Shown here piece by piece: positions 14,212 through 23,382 of a DNA stretch of 38,295 nucleotides. Origin of the DNA: Mycobacterium sp. 1554424.7. Its GTDB lineage: Bacteria > Actinomycetota > Actinomycetes > Mycobacteriales > Mycobacteriaceae. Position 1 is the first letter of the stretch; each line of letters begins with the position of its first letter. The stretch lies in NCBI RefSeq assembly GCF_001665295.1, contig NZ_LZSE01000134.1, positions 1-38,295 of the forward strand. The letters run 5' to 3'. The translations under genes and the position numbers were made by a program. The notes under the pieces are model-generated. The model was not told where the DNA came from, did not search any database, and saw nothing but the letters and a program-made list of their open reading frames with translations.

Positions 14212-16854
14212 ATGCTGTTGGTGAGCGCGGAGCCGGAATTGCACGCGGCGGCAACGGATTTGGCGCATATCGGTTCGGCGGTCCGCGCGGCCAACATGGT
14301 GGCCGCGGCCCCGACTGCTGGAATATTGCCGGCGGCTGCCGACGAGGTGTCGACGGCGATTGCCTCGCTGTTCGGGGAAAACGCGCTGGCCTACCAGGCG
14401 ATCAGCGCCGAGGCGTCGGCGTTTCACGAGCAGTTTGCTCAGGCCTTGAAGGCTGCCGCGAGCTCGTATGCGGCCACCGAGGCGGCCAACGCCAATCCGC
14501 TGCAGGCTGCACTGAATCTGATTAACGCTCCGACCGAGGCGCTGGTGGGACGCCCGCTGATCGGCAATGGCGCAAATGCGCCCGCCGGCAGCGGATTAAA
14601 CGGCGGGGACGCCGGGATCCTGATCGGCAACGGCGGCAACGGCGGATCCGGCGTGGCCGCCACGGGCGGGCCCGGCGGCAACGGCGGGGCGGCCGGGCTG
14701 CTGTGGGGTCACGGCGGCAGCGGCGGGGCCGGCGCGAACACTACTGCCGCGGGCGGAACCGGCGGCGCCGGGGGTAATGGCGCTGCCGGTGGCCTGTTCG
14801 GCGGCGGCGGTGGCAACGGCGGCACCGGTGGCAACGGCTTCATCGGAGGCGGGAACGGTGGCAGTGGCGGCGCAGCCGGCGCCGCCGGGCTCCTCGGTGG
14901 CGCCGGCGGTAACGGCGGCGACGGCGGCAGCGGTACCGGCACCGGTGGCGCCGGCCGGCCCGGCGCGGATGGCGGGTTGTTGTACGGCAACGCTGGTAAC
15001 GGCGGCGACGGTGGTATCGGCGGCACGGTGGCGACGTCCGGCGCGGCCGGCGCCGGCGGCAACGCCCAGCTGTTCGGCAATGGCGGGAGGGGCGGGATGG
15101 CCGTCGGCGGGAATGTTCTGGGCGGCGCCGCCGGGCACGCGGGACTGTTGGTCGGCAACGGTGGCACCGGCGGCAGCGGTCAAGCCGGTGCGAACAGTGG
15201 ATTCCTGTATGGCAACGGCGGCGACGGGGGTCCGTACATCGGCCAGGCTCTCGCCCCCGGTAATGGCGGGCACGCCTGGCTGATCGGCAACGGCGGTGCC
15301 GGTGGCGCCGCGCTCGTGCAACAGGCCGGTGGGGCGGGCGGCAATGGCGGGATCCTGGCCGGCAACGGCGGTATCGGCGGCCACGGCGGCGTGGGCCTCC
15401 AGGGAGGTGTCGTCAACGGCGGTAACGGCGGTAACGGCGGCAATGCCGTCGGTCTGTTTGGCAGAGGCGGGGCCGGCGGAACGGGCGGGCCCGGCGCGGG
15501 CGGTGTCGGCGGCAATAACAACGGCGGCACCGGAGGCGCTGGTGGTACGGGAGGACTGGTGTATGGCGACGGCGGCCGCGGCGGGGATGCCGGTATTCCG
15601 GTGAACGCCGGCGCGGGCCTCGGCGGCAACGGCGGCAACGCGGTGGGACTGCTCGGCAACGGCGGAGCTGGCGGCGCCGGCATGAACGGTGGCAGTGGCG
15701 GCAACGGGGGGAACGCAGCTCTCGTCGGCAGCGGTGGTAACGGCGGCGACACGGGCGGCGGGGCCGTCACTGCGGGGACCGGCGGCAGGGGCGGCAACGC
15801 ACAGCTCGTCGGCAACGGCGGGAACGCGAGCAACGGCACGGGCCAGGCAGGCGGCAGCGGCGGGCTGCTGTTCGGCAACGGTGGAGGCGGCGGCTCCGGC
15901 GGGGCCGGAGAAGCGGGCGGCGGCGGCGGTGCTGCCGGGCTGTTCGGCGCCGGTGGCAACGGCGGCCCCGGTGGGCCCGGTGAGCCCGGTGGCAACGGTG
16001 GTCACGGTGGGGCGTTATGGGGCAACGGCGGTGCGGGCGGCAACGGTGGTGACGCCGCCACGGCGGTGGGCGCCGTTGGTGGTGGGGGTGGCAACGCTGG
16101 GCTGTGGGGCAATGGCGGCAGTGGCGGCCACGGCGGCAACGCTGGCTTTCCTGGAGTCGGCGGGGCCGGCGGCGCGGCGGGCGCCGGCGGACTGATACAC
16201 GGCAATGGCGGAGCCGGCGGCAGCGGCGGCAATGGCGGAGCCGGCGCCGGGTCCGGCGCCGCTGGCGGCGACGCCGGCATGTTCGGCAGTGGCGGCAGCG
16301 GTGGTAACGGTGGCACGGCTTTCGGCGGCACCTCCCCCGGCGGCTCCGCGGGGTCCGGTGGCCACGGTGGGCACCTGCGGGGCGACGGCGGTAACGGCGG
16401 TAACGGCGGGAACTCCCGACCTGGCGGTGCGGGTGGGAACGCGGGCGTGTACGGCAATGGCGGCGCCGGCGGCAATGGCGGCACTCCCGTGTTCGGCGCC
16501 GGCGCTCAGGGTGGTGACGGCGGTACCGGAGGGCGGTTGTACGGCAATGGCGGTTTCGGGGGCAACGGCAGCAACGGCGTCGCAAACGGCTCGGGCGGTA
16601 ATGGCGGTAATGGCGGTGCCGCCGTCGGGCTGATCGGCAACGCCGGCAATGGTGGAACCGGCGGCAACGGCGGCCTCGTTACCGGCAACGGCGGTAGCGG
16701 CGGTAACGGCGGAAACGTCGTCGGGCTGATCGGCAACGGTGGCAACGGTGGCAACGGCGGCGCTTCCACCACTGGCAACGTCGGCATTGGCGGCGGCGGC
16801 GGTAACGGCGGTCGGCTGTACGGCAACCGAGGCACGCACGGGCTAATCGGTTAG
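14212..16854 (+). CDS. PE_PGRS family protein, 880 residues
   Basis: A surface or secreted protein exported by type VII secretion; its own function is unknown. Residues 1-100 are a PE domain ([10 protein letters not shown]) with the export motif Y86-x3-E90 in [20 protein letters not shown] (about 113-124) is the conserved linker. Residues 125-880 are GGxGG repeats, often arranged as LxGNGGxGG modules, and end in GTHGLIG without a separate C-terminal domain. The ATG at 14212 follows GGAGGA (14201-14206) at five bases. The gene lies between galE1 and the ppgS operon, where I remember Rv3633 (a PhyH-like protein) in M. tuberculosis. The frame stays open through 2.6 kb of repeats, so the gene looks intact. 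Confidence 0.95.
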   Translation: MLLVSAEPELHAAATDLAHIGSAVRAANMVAAAPTAGILPAAADEVSTAIASLFGENALAYQAISAEASAFHEQFAQALKAAASSYAATEAANANPLQAALNLINAPTEALVGRPLIGNGANAPAGSGLNGGDAGILIGNGGNGGSGVAATGGPGGNGGAAGLLWGHGGSGGAGANTTAAGGTGGAGGNGAAGGLFGGGGGNGGTGGNGFIGGGNGGSGGAAGAAGLLGGAGGNGGDGGSGTGTGGAGRPGADGGLLYGNAGNGGDGGIGGTVATSGAAGAGGNAQLFGNGGRGGMAVGGNVLGGAAGHAGLLVGNGGTGGSGQAGANSGFLYGNGGDGGPYIGQALAPGNGGHAWLIGNGGAGGAALVQQAGGAGGNGGILAGNGGIGGHGGVGLQGGVVNGGNGGNGGNAVGLFGRGGAGGTGGPGAGGVGGNNNGGTGGAGGTGGLVYGDGGRGGDAGIPVNAGAGLGGNGGNAVGLLGNGGAGGAGMNGGSGGNGGNAALVGSGGNGGDTGGGAVTAGTGGRGGNAQLVGNGGNASNGTGQAGGSGGLLFGNGGGGGSGGAGEAGGGGGAAGLFGAGGNGGPGGPGEPGGNGGHGGALWGNGGAGGNGGDAATAVGAVGGGGGNAGLWGNGGSGGHGGNAGFPGVGGAGGAAGAGGLIHGNGGAGGSGGNGGAGAGSGAAGGDAGMFGSGGSGGNGGTAFGGTSPGGSAGSGGHGGHLRGDGGNGGNGGNSRPGGAGGNAGVYGNGGAGGNGGTPVFGAGAQGGDGGTGGRLYGNGGFGGNGSNGVANGSGGNGGNGGAAVGLIGNAGNGGTGGNGGLVTGNGGSGGNGGNVVGLIGNGGNGGNGGASTTGNVGIGGGGGNGGRLYGNRGTHGLIG

Positions 16855-16940
16855 GCCAGTAGCCACATCGCTGAGGCGTCCGACTTCGGTTTCATTCCAA
16901 AGTATTTTGCGGTGGCGACCGTCGAGTACTTTTGTCAGAC

Positions 16941-16959
16941 GCGCACTCTTCGAGTGTGC
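16941..16959. terminator. weak hairpin in a convergent intergenic region
   Basis: GCGCACTC and GAGTGTGC form an 8-bp stem with one G-T pair and a three-base loop, 87 bases after the PE_PGRS stop. The opposing DUF2304 gene ends at 17079. No T run follows, so this is only a candidate terminator. Confidence 0.3.
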
Positions 16960-17078
16960 AGTCAGGGCTTTCAGTGTTAACTCCCGACGGGGAATCCGCC
17001 GAAATCCCGCCGTGTGTTCACTCGCGAAGCCGTCAGCTCACACTCAAGGCCATCGGCGCACACGCAGGGCCCCAGTGA

Positions 17079-17429
17079 CTACACGTTCGACGGCTGCTCG
17101 GGCTCCTGCGCGCCCTCCAGCGCCACCGCCCGGGCCAGTCGCGCGTAGCGCAACTCCAGGTCCTTGAACCGCATGTAGGTGCTCAGCGTGGTGAAGCTGA
17201 ACGCCATGATCAACGCGTAGAGCATCAGGTCGGTGCCGCGGCGCACGCCGAACCAGTGCGCGACCACCGTCGTGTCGTCGGGCCGCAATACGGCGTAGAT
17301 GCCGCCGAACACGAACAAGACGTAGCCGACCTTGACCCACGCCTTGGACCGCGAGCTCCTGCGCGACCGCAGCAGATAGACCAGCAGCGCGACAATCGCC
17401 CCGATCAGCAGCACCTGAATCCAGTTCAT
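17079..17429 (-). CDS. DUF2304 membrane protein, partner of PpgS (Rv3632-like)
   Basis: A 116-residue membrane protein with three hydrophobic helices (about 4-20, 34-49 and 70-86) and a charged C-terminal helix (RFKDLELRYARLARAVALEG). In M. tuberculosis the equivalent protein Rv3632 is reported to help the glycosyltransferase PpgS work at the membrane. The ATG overlaps the ppgS stop by four bases (ATGA at 17426-17429), so the two are translationally coupled. It is the last gene of the minus-strand operon flippase-ppgS-DUF2304. Confidence 0.9.
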   Translation of the reverse strand: MNWIQVLLIGAIVALLVYLLRSRRSSRSKAWVKVGYVLFVFGGIYAVLRPDDTTVVAHWFGVRRGTDLMLYALIMAFSFTTLSTYMRFKDLELRYARLARAVALEGAQEPEQPSNV

Positions 17430-18127
17430 CGCGGAATCCTCCCTCGCAAAAATCCGTCGAAGATGATGTTGACGCCGTTGAGCAGGGGCTGCCCCTTCGA
17501 TTTCGAGTACTCGGTGTAGAGCACCTCAACGGGTTGTTCGGCGACGCGCCAATGGTTTTCGGCGATCAGCAGGACGAACTCGTTGGCGTGGCTCATGCCG
17601 CTCATGGTGATGTCCAGCCCGTCGGCGACCTTCTTGTTGAACACCCGCAGCCCATTGTTGGTGTCCGTCAAGCCAAGTCGGCGGCCACGCGGGCTCAACC
17701 GGGCGGCCGTCCGCAGCACGATCCGCTTGAAAAGCGGCGGTCGGCTGCCCTCGCGCGAGCCGAACCGGGTCCCGATGACGACGTCGACGTCACCCGCGCC
17801 CAGCCGGTCGATCATCGCGACCACGTCCTTCACCCGGTGCTGGCCGTCGGCGTCAAACGTGGCGAACACCTCGGCCCCGGGCTGCCTGCGGGCGTACTCG
17901 ACGCCGGTCTGGATGGCCGCGCCCTGGCCCAGGTTGATGGGATGGCGCACCAGGTGTGCCCCGGCGCGCCGCGCGATCTCGCCGGTGCCGTCGGTGCTGC
18001 CGTCGTCCACGCAGACGACGTGGTCGAAGGTCGTGCGCGCATCCGCGACCACCTCGCCTATGACGGCGGCCTCGTTGAAGGCGGGAATGACGATCCAGAC
18101 GCCGGGGTATTGGGATGCAGTAACCAT
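17426..18127 (-). CDS. ppgS: polyprenyl-phospho-N-acetylgalactosaminyl synthase, GT2 family
   Basis: Transfers GalNAc from UDP-GalNAc to polyprenyl phosphate on the inner side of the membrane. In M. tuberculosis (Rv3631) this lipid-linked sugar is the source of the galactosamine found on arabinogalactan. The 233-residue GT-A protein has VIPAFNEA at 13-20, DDGSTDGTG at 41-49 and the metal-binding FDADGQH at 91-97, all typical of dolichyl-phosphate-sugar synthases. It has no membrane helix of its own, which fits its need for the DUF2304 partner encoded next. It starts 24 bases after the stop of the upstream flippase-like gene. The exact sugar is inferred from orthology. Confidence 0.88.
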   Translation of the reverse strand: MVTASQYPGVWIVIPAFNEAAVIGEVVADARTTFDHVVCVDDGSTDGTGEIARRAGAHLVRHPINLGQGAAIQTGVEYARRQPGAEVFATFDADGQHRVKDVVAMIDRLGAGDVDVVIGTRFGSREGSRPPLFKRIVLRTAARLSPRGRRLGLTDTNNGLRVFNKKVADGLDITMSGMSHANEFVLLIAENHWRVAEQPVEVLYTEYSKSKGQPLLNGVNIIFDGFLRGRIPR

Positions 18128-18151
18128 CTAAGCCCACCAGGGTAGCCAGGA

Positions 18152-19426
18152 TCAGCCGGTTAAGCGTCCGGCGCGCGCGAGGGCCACCAGATGCGCGCCG
18201 ATTCCCACCATCGGCCCGCACAACAGGGCGACGACGGTGCGCGTCTGCAGCGGCAGCGGCAACAACAGCAATAGCCCCGATGCCACCGTGGCGCCGACCC
18301 AGCCGAGCGCGTAGGCCCGGTGCAGCGCCGCGGCGACGGTGGCGGCGCCGGTCAGGGTCAGGATCGCGATCGCCACAGCGGCCGCCGTCAGCCAGGCCAG
18401 TAGCGCGCTGCTGGCCTGGTACTGCGGCCCGAACGCGACCCGGAGCAGCCAGGGGCCGATGAAACCCGCCGCCAGCACGCCGACCGCGCCGACGCCGCCG
18501 ATGATCGCGGCCGGGGCGATCAGCGCCCGCAGCCGGTCGCTGCGCTGGTCGACGAAGTGCGCGATGAGGTTGCCCTGCATGGCGGTCAGCGGCACCAGCA
18601 GCGGCGCGCGGGTCAGCGTCACGGCCAGGATGACCACGCCGCCCTGTGCGCCCAACTCGGTGCTGGTCAGCTTCAGCAGCACCGGAAACCCCATCACCAG
18701 AACCGCGCTGGCGCCGGCCGCGGTGATGGAATGCGCGGCGCCGCGCAGGAAGGTCGAGGTGCTGCCCGGCGTCAACAGCCGGGCCGCAGCGCGGGCCGTG
18801 GGCGAGGCCGCCAGGACGATCAGCCAGGCCGTCGCGCCCGCCACCGTCGCCCACAGGAATCCGGTCAGGCCCCATCCGAGCACGAACGTGGCCGCGGCGA
18901 CCGCCACCCGGATGACCGCGTCGGTCACCATCAGCGCCCCGTACGAGGTCCAGTGATTGCTGCCGGCCAGCATGCCCAGCAGGGTGGCGTGCAGGCAGAA
19001 CCCGGCCAGCCCGACGGAAAGCAGCCCCACCGACAACCACCGGTCCTCGACGAACACCCGCGCGCTCCACAGCGGTGAGCTGCCGGCGATCACGACGGCC
19101 GCGGCCACGCCGATCATGGCGGCGATGCGCAGCGGATGGGTGCGGCTGACCGGCGCGGCCCCGATGTCGTGCAGGTAGCTCTCCGAGCGGACCTCGCGGG
19201 TGGTTTCCTGCAGCAGGCCGAAGGCGGCCCCGGTGACCAGCCCGAACGCGCCCCAGAACACCCCGAAGATCGAAAATCCGCGCGGCGCCAGGTCCCGGGC
19301 GGCCAGATAGATGACGGCATACCCGCACAGCGCGGTGAGCGCGGTCGCGGCGGCGACCCGTGCCACGCTGCCGCGCGCGACGGGGCCGGCCCCGGTGGAG
19401 GCTTGGGTACCGCCGGCTTCGGGCAT
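18152..19426 (-). CDS. polysaccharide-flippase-like integral membrane protein (Rv3630-like)
   Basis: A 424-residue protein with about 12 hydrophobic segments across its whole length. It lacks a soluble domain and has short charged loops, the layout of MOP/Wzx-type lipid-linked sugar flippases. Its place at the head of the ppgS operon makes it a good candidate for moving polyprenyl-phospho-GalNAc across the membrane; that is inference. I chose the ATG at 19426 (MPEAGGTQAS): the frame is open 130 codons further, but that part overlaps the divergent DUF475 gene and is not protein-like. On the minus strand TACTAT lies upstream of the start, suggesting a short-leader promoter. An in-frame GTG two codons earlier is also possible. 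Confidence 0.85.
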   Translation of the reverse strand: MPEAGGTQASTGAGPVARGSVARVAAATALTALCGYAVIYLAARDLAPRGFSIFGVFWGAFGLVTGAAFGLLQETTREVRSESYLHDIGAAPVSRTHPLRIAAMIGVAAAVVIAGSSPLWSARVFVEDRWLSVGLLSVGLAGFCLHATLLGMLAGSNHWTSYGALMVTDAVIRVAVAAATFVLGWGLTGFLWATVAGATAWLIVLAASPTARAAARLLTPGSTSTFLRGAAHSITAAGASAVLVMGFPVLLKLTSTELGAQGGVVILAVTLTRAPLLVPLTAMQGNLIAHFVDQRSDRLRALIAPAAIIGGVGAVGVLAAGFIGPWLLRVAFGPQYQASSALLAWLTAAAVAIAILTLTGAATVAAALHRAYALGWVGATVASGLLLLLPLPLQTRTVVALLCGPMVGIGAHLVALARAGRLTG

Positions 19427-19488
19427 CGCCACAATTTGAAAATAGTAAGTGCGCCGGCGCCGGCGACGCGCGCCGGCGACGCTGTCGC

Positions 19489-19513
19489 TATCGTTGGCGG
19501 CTGTCGGGGAAGG
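19489..19513 (+). promoter_or_regulatory. -10 box and ribosome site of the DUF475 gene
   Basis: TATCGT (19489-19494) fits a SigA -10 box. GGGGAAGGA (19505-19513) is a Shine-Dalgarno site four bases before the ATG at 19518. The leader would be under 20 bases. Confidence 0.5.
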
Positions 19514-19517
19514 ATCC

Positions 19518-20660
19518 ATGGCCGCGTTCCGCATCTTCGGGATCTCGCTGTTTGTCACCTTCGCGGCCCTCGCGCTCGGATATCTGCACGGCGGGCTGAA
19601 CGCCCTCTTCTTGCTGGTGGTGCTGGCCGTCCTCGAGGTGTCGCTGTCGTTCGACAACGCCATCATCAACGCCGCGATCCTCAAGCGGATGAGCCCGTTC
19701 TGGCGGCAGATGTTCCTGACGCTCGGCATCCTGATCGCCGTCTTCGGCATGCGGTTGGTTTTCCCGCTGCTCATCGTCTGGGCGACCGCGGGCCTGGGGC
19801 CGGTTCGCGCGTTCGAGTTGGCGCTCAATCCGCCGCCGCACGGAGCGCTGGAATTCCCCGACGGCTCACCCAGCTACGAGAAGCTGATCGAGGCAGCCCA
19901 TCCCCAGATCGCGGCGTTCGGCGGGATATTCCTGTTGATGCTGTTCTTGGACTTCGTGTTTCACGACCGAGACATCAAGTGGCTCAAATGGATTGAGATT
20001 CCGTTCGCCCGTATCGGGCGCCTGGGTCAGGTGTCGGTGGTGGTGGCCGGGGTGGCGCTGGTCGTGGTGGCGACGGAGCTGACGCACTCCGCCGACGAGC
20101 GTGCGACGGTGCTGATCGCCGGTGTGCTGGGCCTGATCTCCTATCTGGTCGTCAACGGTTTGAGCCGGGCATTTCGGCCGGCGGAGCTGAGCGCGGTGAC
20201 GGACGGCCGGCCGGCCGGCGGCGCGGTCGGCACGGCCGGGCTGACGCTGTTCGTCTATCTCGAGGTGCTGGACGCCGCGTTCTCCTTCGACGGGGTTACC
20301 GGCGCCTTCGCGATCACCTCAGATCCGATCGTCATCGCGCTGGGCCTGGGACTGGTGGGCTCGATGTTCGTCCGGTCGATCACCATCTACCTGGTCCAGC
20401 AGGACGCGCTGGACCGTTACGTGTACCTCGAACACGGCGCGCACTGGGCGATCGGCGCGCTGGCGGTGATCATGCTGCTGTCCATCGAGCCGCGGTTGCA
20501 GGTGCCCGAGGCGGTCACGGCCTCGGTGGGCTTCGTCTTCATCGGTGCGGCCCTGGGCTGGAGCATCCTGCGCAACAGGCGCCAGGCCGCAGCCGCGGCT
20601 GTGTCCGATGGCCCGACTTCTCAGCGGGCCGCTACACGGCCCCCATCGTCGTCGGGCTAG
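19518..20660 (+). CDS. DUF475/TerC-superfamily membrane protein (Rv3629c-like)
   Basis: An integral membrane protein of 380 residues with about nine helices, related to TerC/Alx proteins, which are linked to tellurite resistance and manganese export. The internal repeat typical of the superfamily is visible. LEVSLSFDNAIIN (about residues 40-52) and LEVLDAAFSFDGVTGAFA (about 250-267) each carry the acidic FDN/FDG motif thought to bind a metal ion. The ATG is set by the Shine-Dalgarno site at 19505-19513. Its stop codon overlaps the stop of the opposing hypothetical gene by three bases. The ion transported is unknown. Confidence 0.88.
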   Translation: MAAFRIFGISLFVTFAALALGYLHGGLNALFLLVVLAVLEVSLSFDNAIINAAILKRMSPFWRQMFLTLGILIAVFGMRLVFPLLIVWATAGLGPVRAFELALNPPPHGALEFPDGSPSYEKLIEAAHPQIAAFGGIFLLMLFLDFVFHDRDIKWLKWIEIPFARIGRLGQVSVVVAGVALVVVATELTHSADERATVLIAGVLGLISYLVVNGLSRAFRPAELSAVTDGRPAGGAVGTAGLTLFVYLEVLDAAFSFDGVTGAFAITSDPIVIALGLGLVGSMFVRSITIYLVQQDALDRYVYLEHGAHWAIGALAVIMLLSIEPRLQVPEAVTASVGFVFIGAALGWSILRNRRQAAAAAVSDGPTSQRAATRPPSSSG

Positions 20661-21349
20661 GCCTCGATTTGGCCGGCGATCCGCCGTTCGATGGCGGCAC
20701 GCGCCGGCGCCGGCAGCACGATCAGCCCGTCGAGCTCCTTGCTGGCCCTCAGGTAGGCGCTCTGTCGTTCCTCACGCGTGGCCGCCTCGTCCTGCGCCAG
20801 GTGCAGCAGGTGCTGCGCGCGGGCCAGCCGCTGCTGATCGTCCTCCGAGAAATCGCTGCGGCGGCGGCGAAACGCCTCGGCCTCGGCGATTTCGAACGCG
20901 CTGATGTACTCGTGGACGGCGTCGCGGTATTCCCGCTGCGCGGGGCCATCGCCGGTCACGTCCGAGACCCGTTCCGGGCGCAGCAGATCCGCGCGCCGCT
21001 TCGCCTTGTGAAACGCGATGGTGAGCGGGTTGCGCATGTCCGTCATCATCGGGAAGTCCAGCAATTTGGCCAGGTCGAGCTCGTAGTCGAACCACCGTGC
21101 GTCGGTAAGGTCGTGCGACGCAATGAGTTTGGTGAGCTCGCGACGCGATAGTTCCTCGCTCTGGCGCGCACGTCCGGACGCCTCGGCCGCGGCGATCTTG
21201 GCCTGCTGCTTCAACCGGTAGCGCTCCAGCCGTCGGTCAGCGCGGCGCTCATTGGCGGCGGTGACCGCCCGCACGGCCGCGCCGATCGAGCCGCCCAGCG
21301 GGAAGATCAGCCACCAGAAATTGGACGCGAAGTGCCACATCGGGGTCAC
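20657..21349 (-). CDS. hypothetical protein, membrane anchor plus charged helical domain
   Basis: I do not recognise this 230-residue protein. A single hydrophobic segment (about residues 8-28, FWWLIFPLGGSIGAAV) is followed by a strongly basic, then mixed-charge helical stretch (about 33-75) likely to form a coiled coil. A mainly helical body rich in Glu, Arg and Ala follows, with many DD/EE pairs. It would be a one-pass membrane protein with its bulk in the cytoplasm. The start is a GTG at 21349; an ATG three codons on (21340) is equally possible, and neither has a clear ribosome site. I do not recall a gene here in M. tuberculosis. The stop overlaps that of the convergent DUF475 gene. Confidence 0.72.
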   Translation of the reverse strand: MTPMWHFASNFWWLIFPLGGSIGAAVRAVTAANERRADRRLERYRLKQQAKIAAAEASGRARQSEELSRRELTKLIASHDLTDARWFDYELDLAKLLDFPMMTDMRNPLTIAFHKAKRRADLLRPERVSDVTGDGPAQREYRDAVHEYISAFEIAEAEAFRRRRSDFSEDDQQRLARAQHLLHLAQDEAATREERQSAYLRASKELDGLIVLPAPARAAIERRIAGQIEA

Positions 21350-21396
21350 ATCGCCAGGATGCCACCGCGCGGCGGCGAGCGGTTTCGCTCAGAGCG

Positions 21397-21885
21397 TTAG
21401 TGCCCGGAAGCCTTGAACCGCTCCACCGAACGCTGCACCTCCGCCTCGGCTTCGGCGCGGTCGACCCAGTCGGCGGTCTTGACATACTTGCCCGGCTCGA
21501 GGGCCTTGTACTGCGAGAAGAAGTGCTTGATGACGTCCAGTTCGAAGGCCGGAACGTCCCCGATGTCCTGGATCTGATCCCACCGGCTGTCCCCGGCCGG
21601 CACGCACAGCACCTTGTCGTCGCCGCCGGCCTCGTCCACCATCCGGAACATTCCCACCGGGCGTGCCTCCACGATGACGCCGGGAAACACGGGTTGCGGC
21701 AGCAGCACCAGCGCGTCCAGCGGGTCGCCGTCCTCACCGAGGGTGTCCTCGATGAAGCCGTAATCGGTGGGGTAGGCCATCGAGGTGTAGAGGTAGCGGT
21801 CCAGCCGCACCCGGCCCGTCTCGTGATCGACCTCGTACTTGTTGCGTTGACCTTTCGGAATTTCGATGGTGACGTCGAATTGCAC
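21397..21885 (-). CDS. ppa: inorganic pyrophosphatase
   Basis: Hydrolyses pyrophosphate to two phosphates and so drives nucleic-acid, tRNA-charging and activation reactions; cytoplasmic, Mg-dependent and essential. The 162 residues are the size of the family I hexameric enzyme. The signature [16 protein letters not shown] contains the metal aspartates near residues 54-59, and DYGFIEDT and [11 protein letters not shown] complete the site. The start is GTG at 21885 ([18 protein letters not shown]), with AAGGAG at 21894-21899, eight bases upstream. It is divergent from the carboxypeptidase gene across 111 bases. Confidence 0.97.
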   Translation of the reverse strand: MQFDVTIEIPKGQRNKYEVDHETGRVRLDRYLYTSMAYPTDYGFIEDTLGEDGDPLDALVLLPQPVFPGVIVEARPVGMFRMVDEAGGDDKVLCVPAGDSRWDQIQDIGDVPAFELDVIKHFFSQYKALEPGKYVKTADWVDRAEAEAEVQRSVERFKASGH

Positions 21886-21996
21886 CGCACGGGCTCCTTA
21901 AGGGGTGAATCTGGGTCGGTCAGTGGGTCGGGCATCACCCTAGTCGAGCGCTTTGCGGCCGATTCGGCAGAATGGGTTCAAACAGTCAGGAGAGTG

Positions 21997-23382
21997 ATGG
22001 GTCCTACTCGCTGGCGGAAATCCACCCAGGTGTTCATCGGGTTGGCCGTGCTGGCGTTCGTCGCCGCGGTGGTGGCTGCGGCAACGTTTTTCACCACCGC
22101 GGGCCACGGGGTCGGCGCCACGCACGTCCCCGTGCCGCCGCCGCGCCCGCCGACGGTCAAGCCGGGGATCATCCCGGTCGCCGACACCGCAGAGACGCCC
22201 AGCCCCGCCGGGGTGGCCGCCGCGCTGGGGCCGGTGGCGGCCGATCCCAACCTGGGCCGGCTGGGTGGGCGCATCACCGACGCCGCCACCGGCAAGGAAC
22301 TCTGGCGGGTGGCCGACGACCTGCCGCTGGTGCCGGCGTCGACGAACAAGGTCCTGACGGCGGCCGCCGCGCTGCAGACGCTGGACCGCCAGGCCCGGAT
22401 CAGCACCCGGGTGGTCGCGGGCAGCCAAACCGCCCAGGGGCCGGTCGTGCTGGTGGGCGCGGGAGACCCGGTGCTCTCGGCGGCGCCGCCGGGAGTGGAG
22501 ACGTGGTATCGCGGTGCGGCGCGCATCAGCGACCTCGCCGAGCAGGTGCGCCGCAGCGGGGTGACCCCGACCGCGGTGCAGGTGGACATCTCGGCGTTCA
22601 GCGGACCGACGATGGCGCCGGGCTGGGACCCGGCAGACGTGGACAACGGCGACATCGCGCCGATCGAGTCGGTGATGATCGACGCCGGCCGCATCCAGCC
22701 GACCACGGTCAACTCGCGGCGGTCCAAGACGCCGGCGCTGGACGCGGGGCGGGAGCTGGCCAAGGCGCTCGGCCTGGACCCGGGTGCGGTGACGATCGCC
22801 ACGGCACCGTCCGGCGCGCGGCAGCTGGCCGTCGTGCAGTCCGCGCCGCTGGTCCAGCGGCTGTCCGAGATGATGGACCACTCCGACAACGTCCTGGCCG
22901 AGTGCATCGCCCGGGAGGTCGCCGCCGCGATCAACCGGCCGCAGAGCTTCGCCGGGGCCGTCGACGCGGTGACCAACCGGTTGAGCACCGCACGCGTGGA
23001 CACCGCCGGCGCCAGGCTGGTGGATTCCAGCGGGCTTTCCGTCGATGACCGGCTGACGGCCAAGACGCTGGACGGCGTGGTGCAGGCCGCCGCCGGACCC
23101 GACCAGCCGGCGTTGCGGGCGCTGCTGGATCTCCTTCCGATCGCCGGCGGCAGCGGGACGCTGGGCGACCGGTTCCTCGACGCGGCCACCGATCGCGGCC
23201 CCGCCGGCTGGCTGCGCGCCAAGACGGGCTCGTTGACCGCCGTCAACTCGCTGGTCGGGGTGCTCACCGACCACAGCGGGCGGGTGCTCACGTTCGCGTT
23301 CCTGTCCAACGATGCCGGCCCGAACGGCCGCAACGCGATGGACGCCCTGGCCACCAAGCTCTGGTTCTGCGGGTGCGCATGA
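21997..23382 (+). CDS. dacB: D-alanyl-D-alanine carboxypeptidase, PBP4/S13 family (Rv3627c-like)
   Basis: A penicillin-binding peptidase that trims or opens peptidoglycan peptide links outside the membrane. The 461 residues begin with a membrane anchor (about 11-33) and a Pro-rich linker. The three active-site motifs are intact: SxxK at S115-K118 (STNK), SxN at 296-298 (SDN) and KTG at 409-411. The ATG at 21997 has AGGAG four bases upstream and gives the length I remember for Rv3627c; the frame is open back to 21400 but antisense to ppa. Its TGA overlaps the ATG of the next gene (ATGA), so it heads a coupled run with the metalloprotease, tilS and hpt. Confidence 0.93.
   Translation: MGPTRWRKSTQVFIGLAVLAFVAAVVAAATFFTTAGHGVGATHVPVPPPRPPTVKPGIIPVADTAETPSPAGVAAALGPVAADPNLGRLGGRITDAATGKELWRVADDLPLVPASTNKVLTAAAALQTLDRQARISTRVVAGSQTAQGPVVLVGAGDPVLSAAPPGVETWYRGAARISDLAEQVRRSGVTPTAVQVDISAFSGPTMAPGWDPADVDNGDIAPIESVMIDAGRIQPTTVNSRRSKTPALDAGRELAKALGLDPGAVTIATAPSGARQLAVVQSAPLVQRLSEMMDHSDNVLAECIAREVAAAINRPQSFAGAVDAVTNRLSTARVDTAGARLVDSSGLSVDDRLTAKTLDGVVQAAAGPDQPALRALLDLLPIAGGSGTLGDRFLDAATDRGPAGWLRAKTGSLTAVNSLVGVLTDHSGRVLTFAFLSNDAGPNGRNAMDALATKLWFCGCA

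Noticed and set aside
14596-16005. Long frames within and opposite the PE_PGRS repeats, and the repeats as a possible CRISPR array
   Set aside because: The GGxGG coding repeats create open frames in all phases. The units are short, uneven and without spacers of constant length, so this is not a CRISPR array.
19427-19828. N-terminal extension of the flippase-like frame
   Set aside because: Opposite the DUF475 gene and rich in Asn/Ser/Arg shadow residues; the family-like part begins at MPEAGG.
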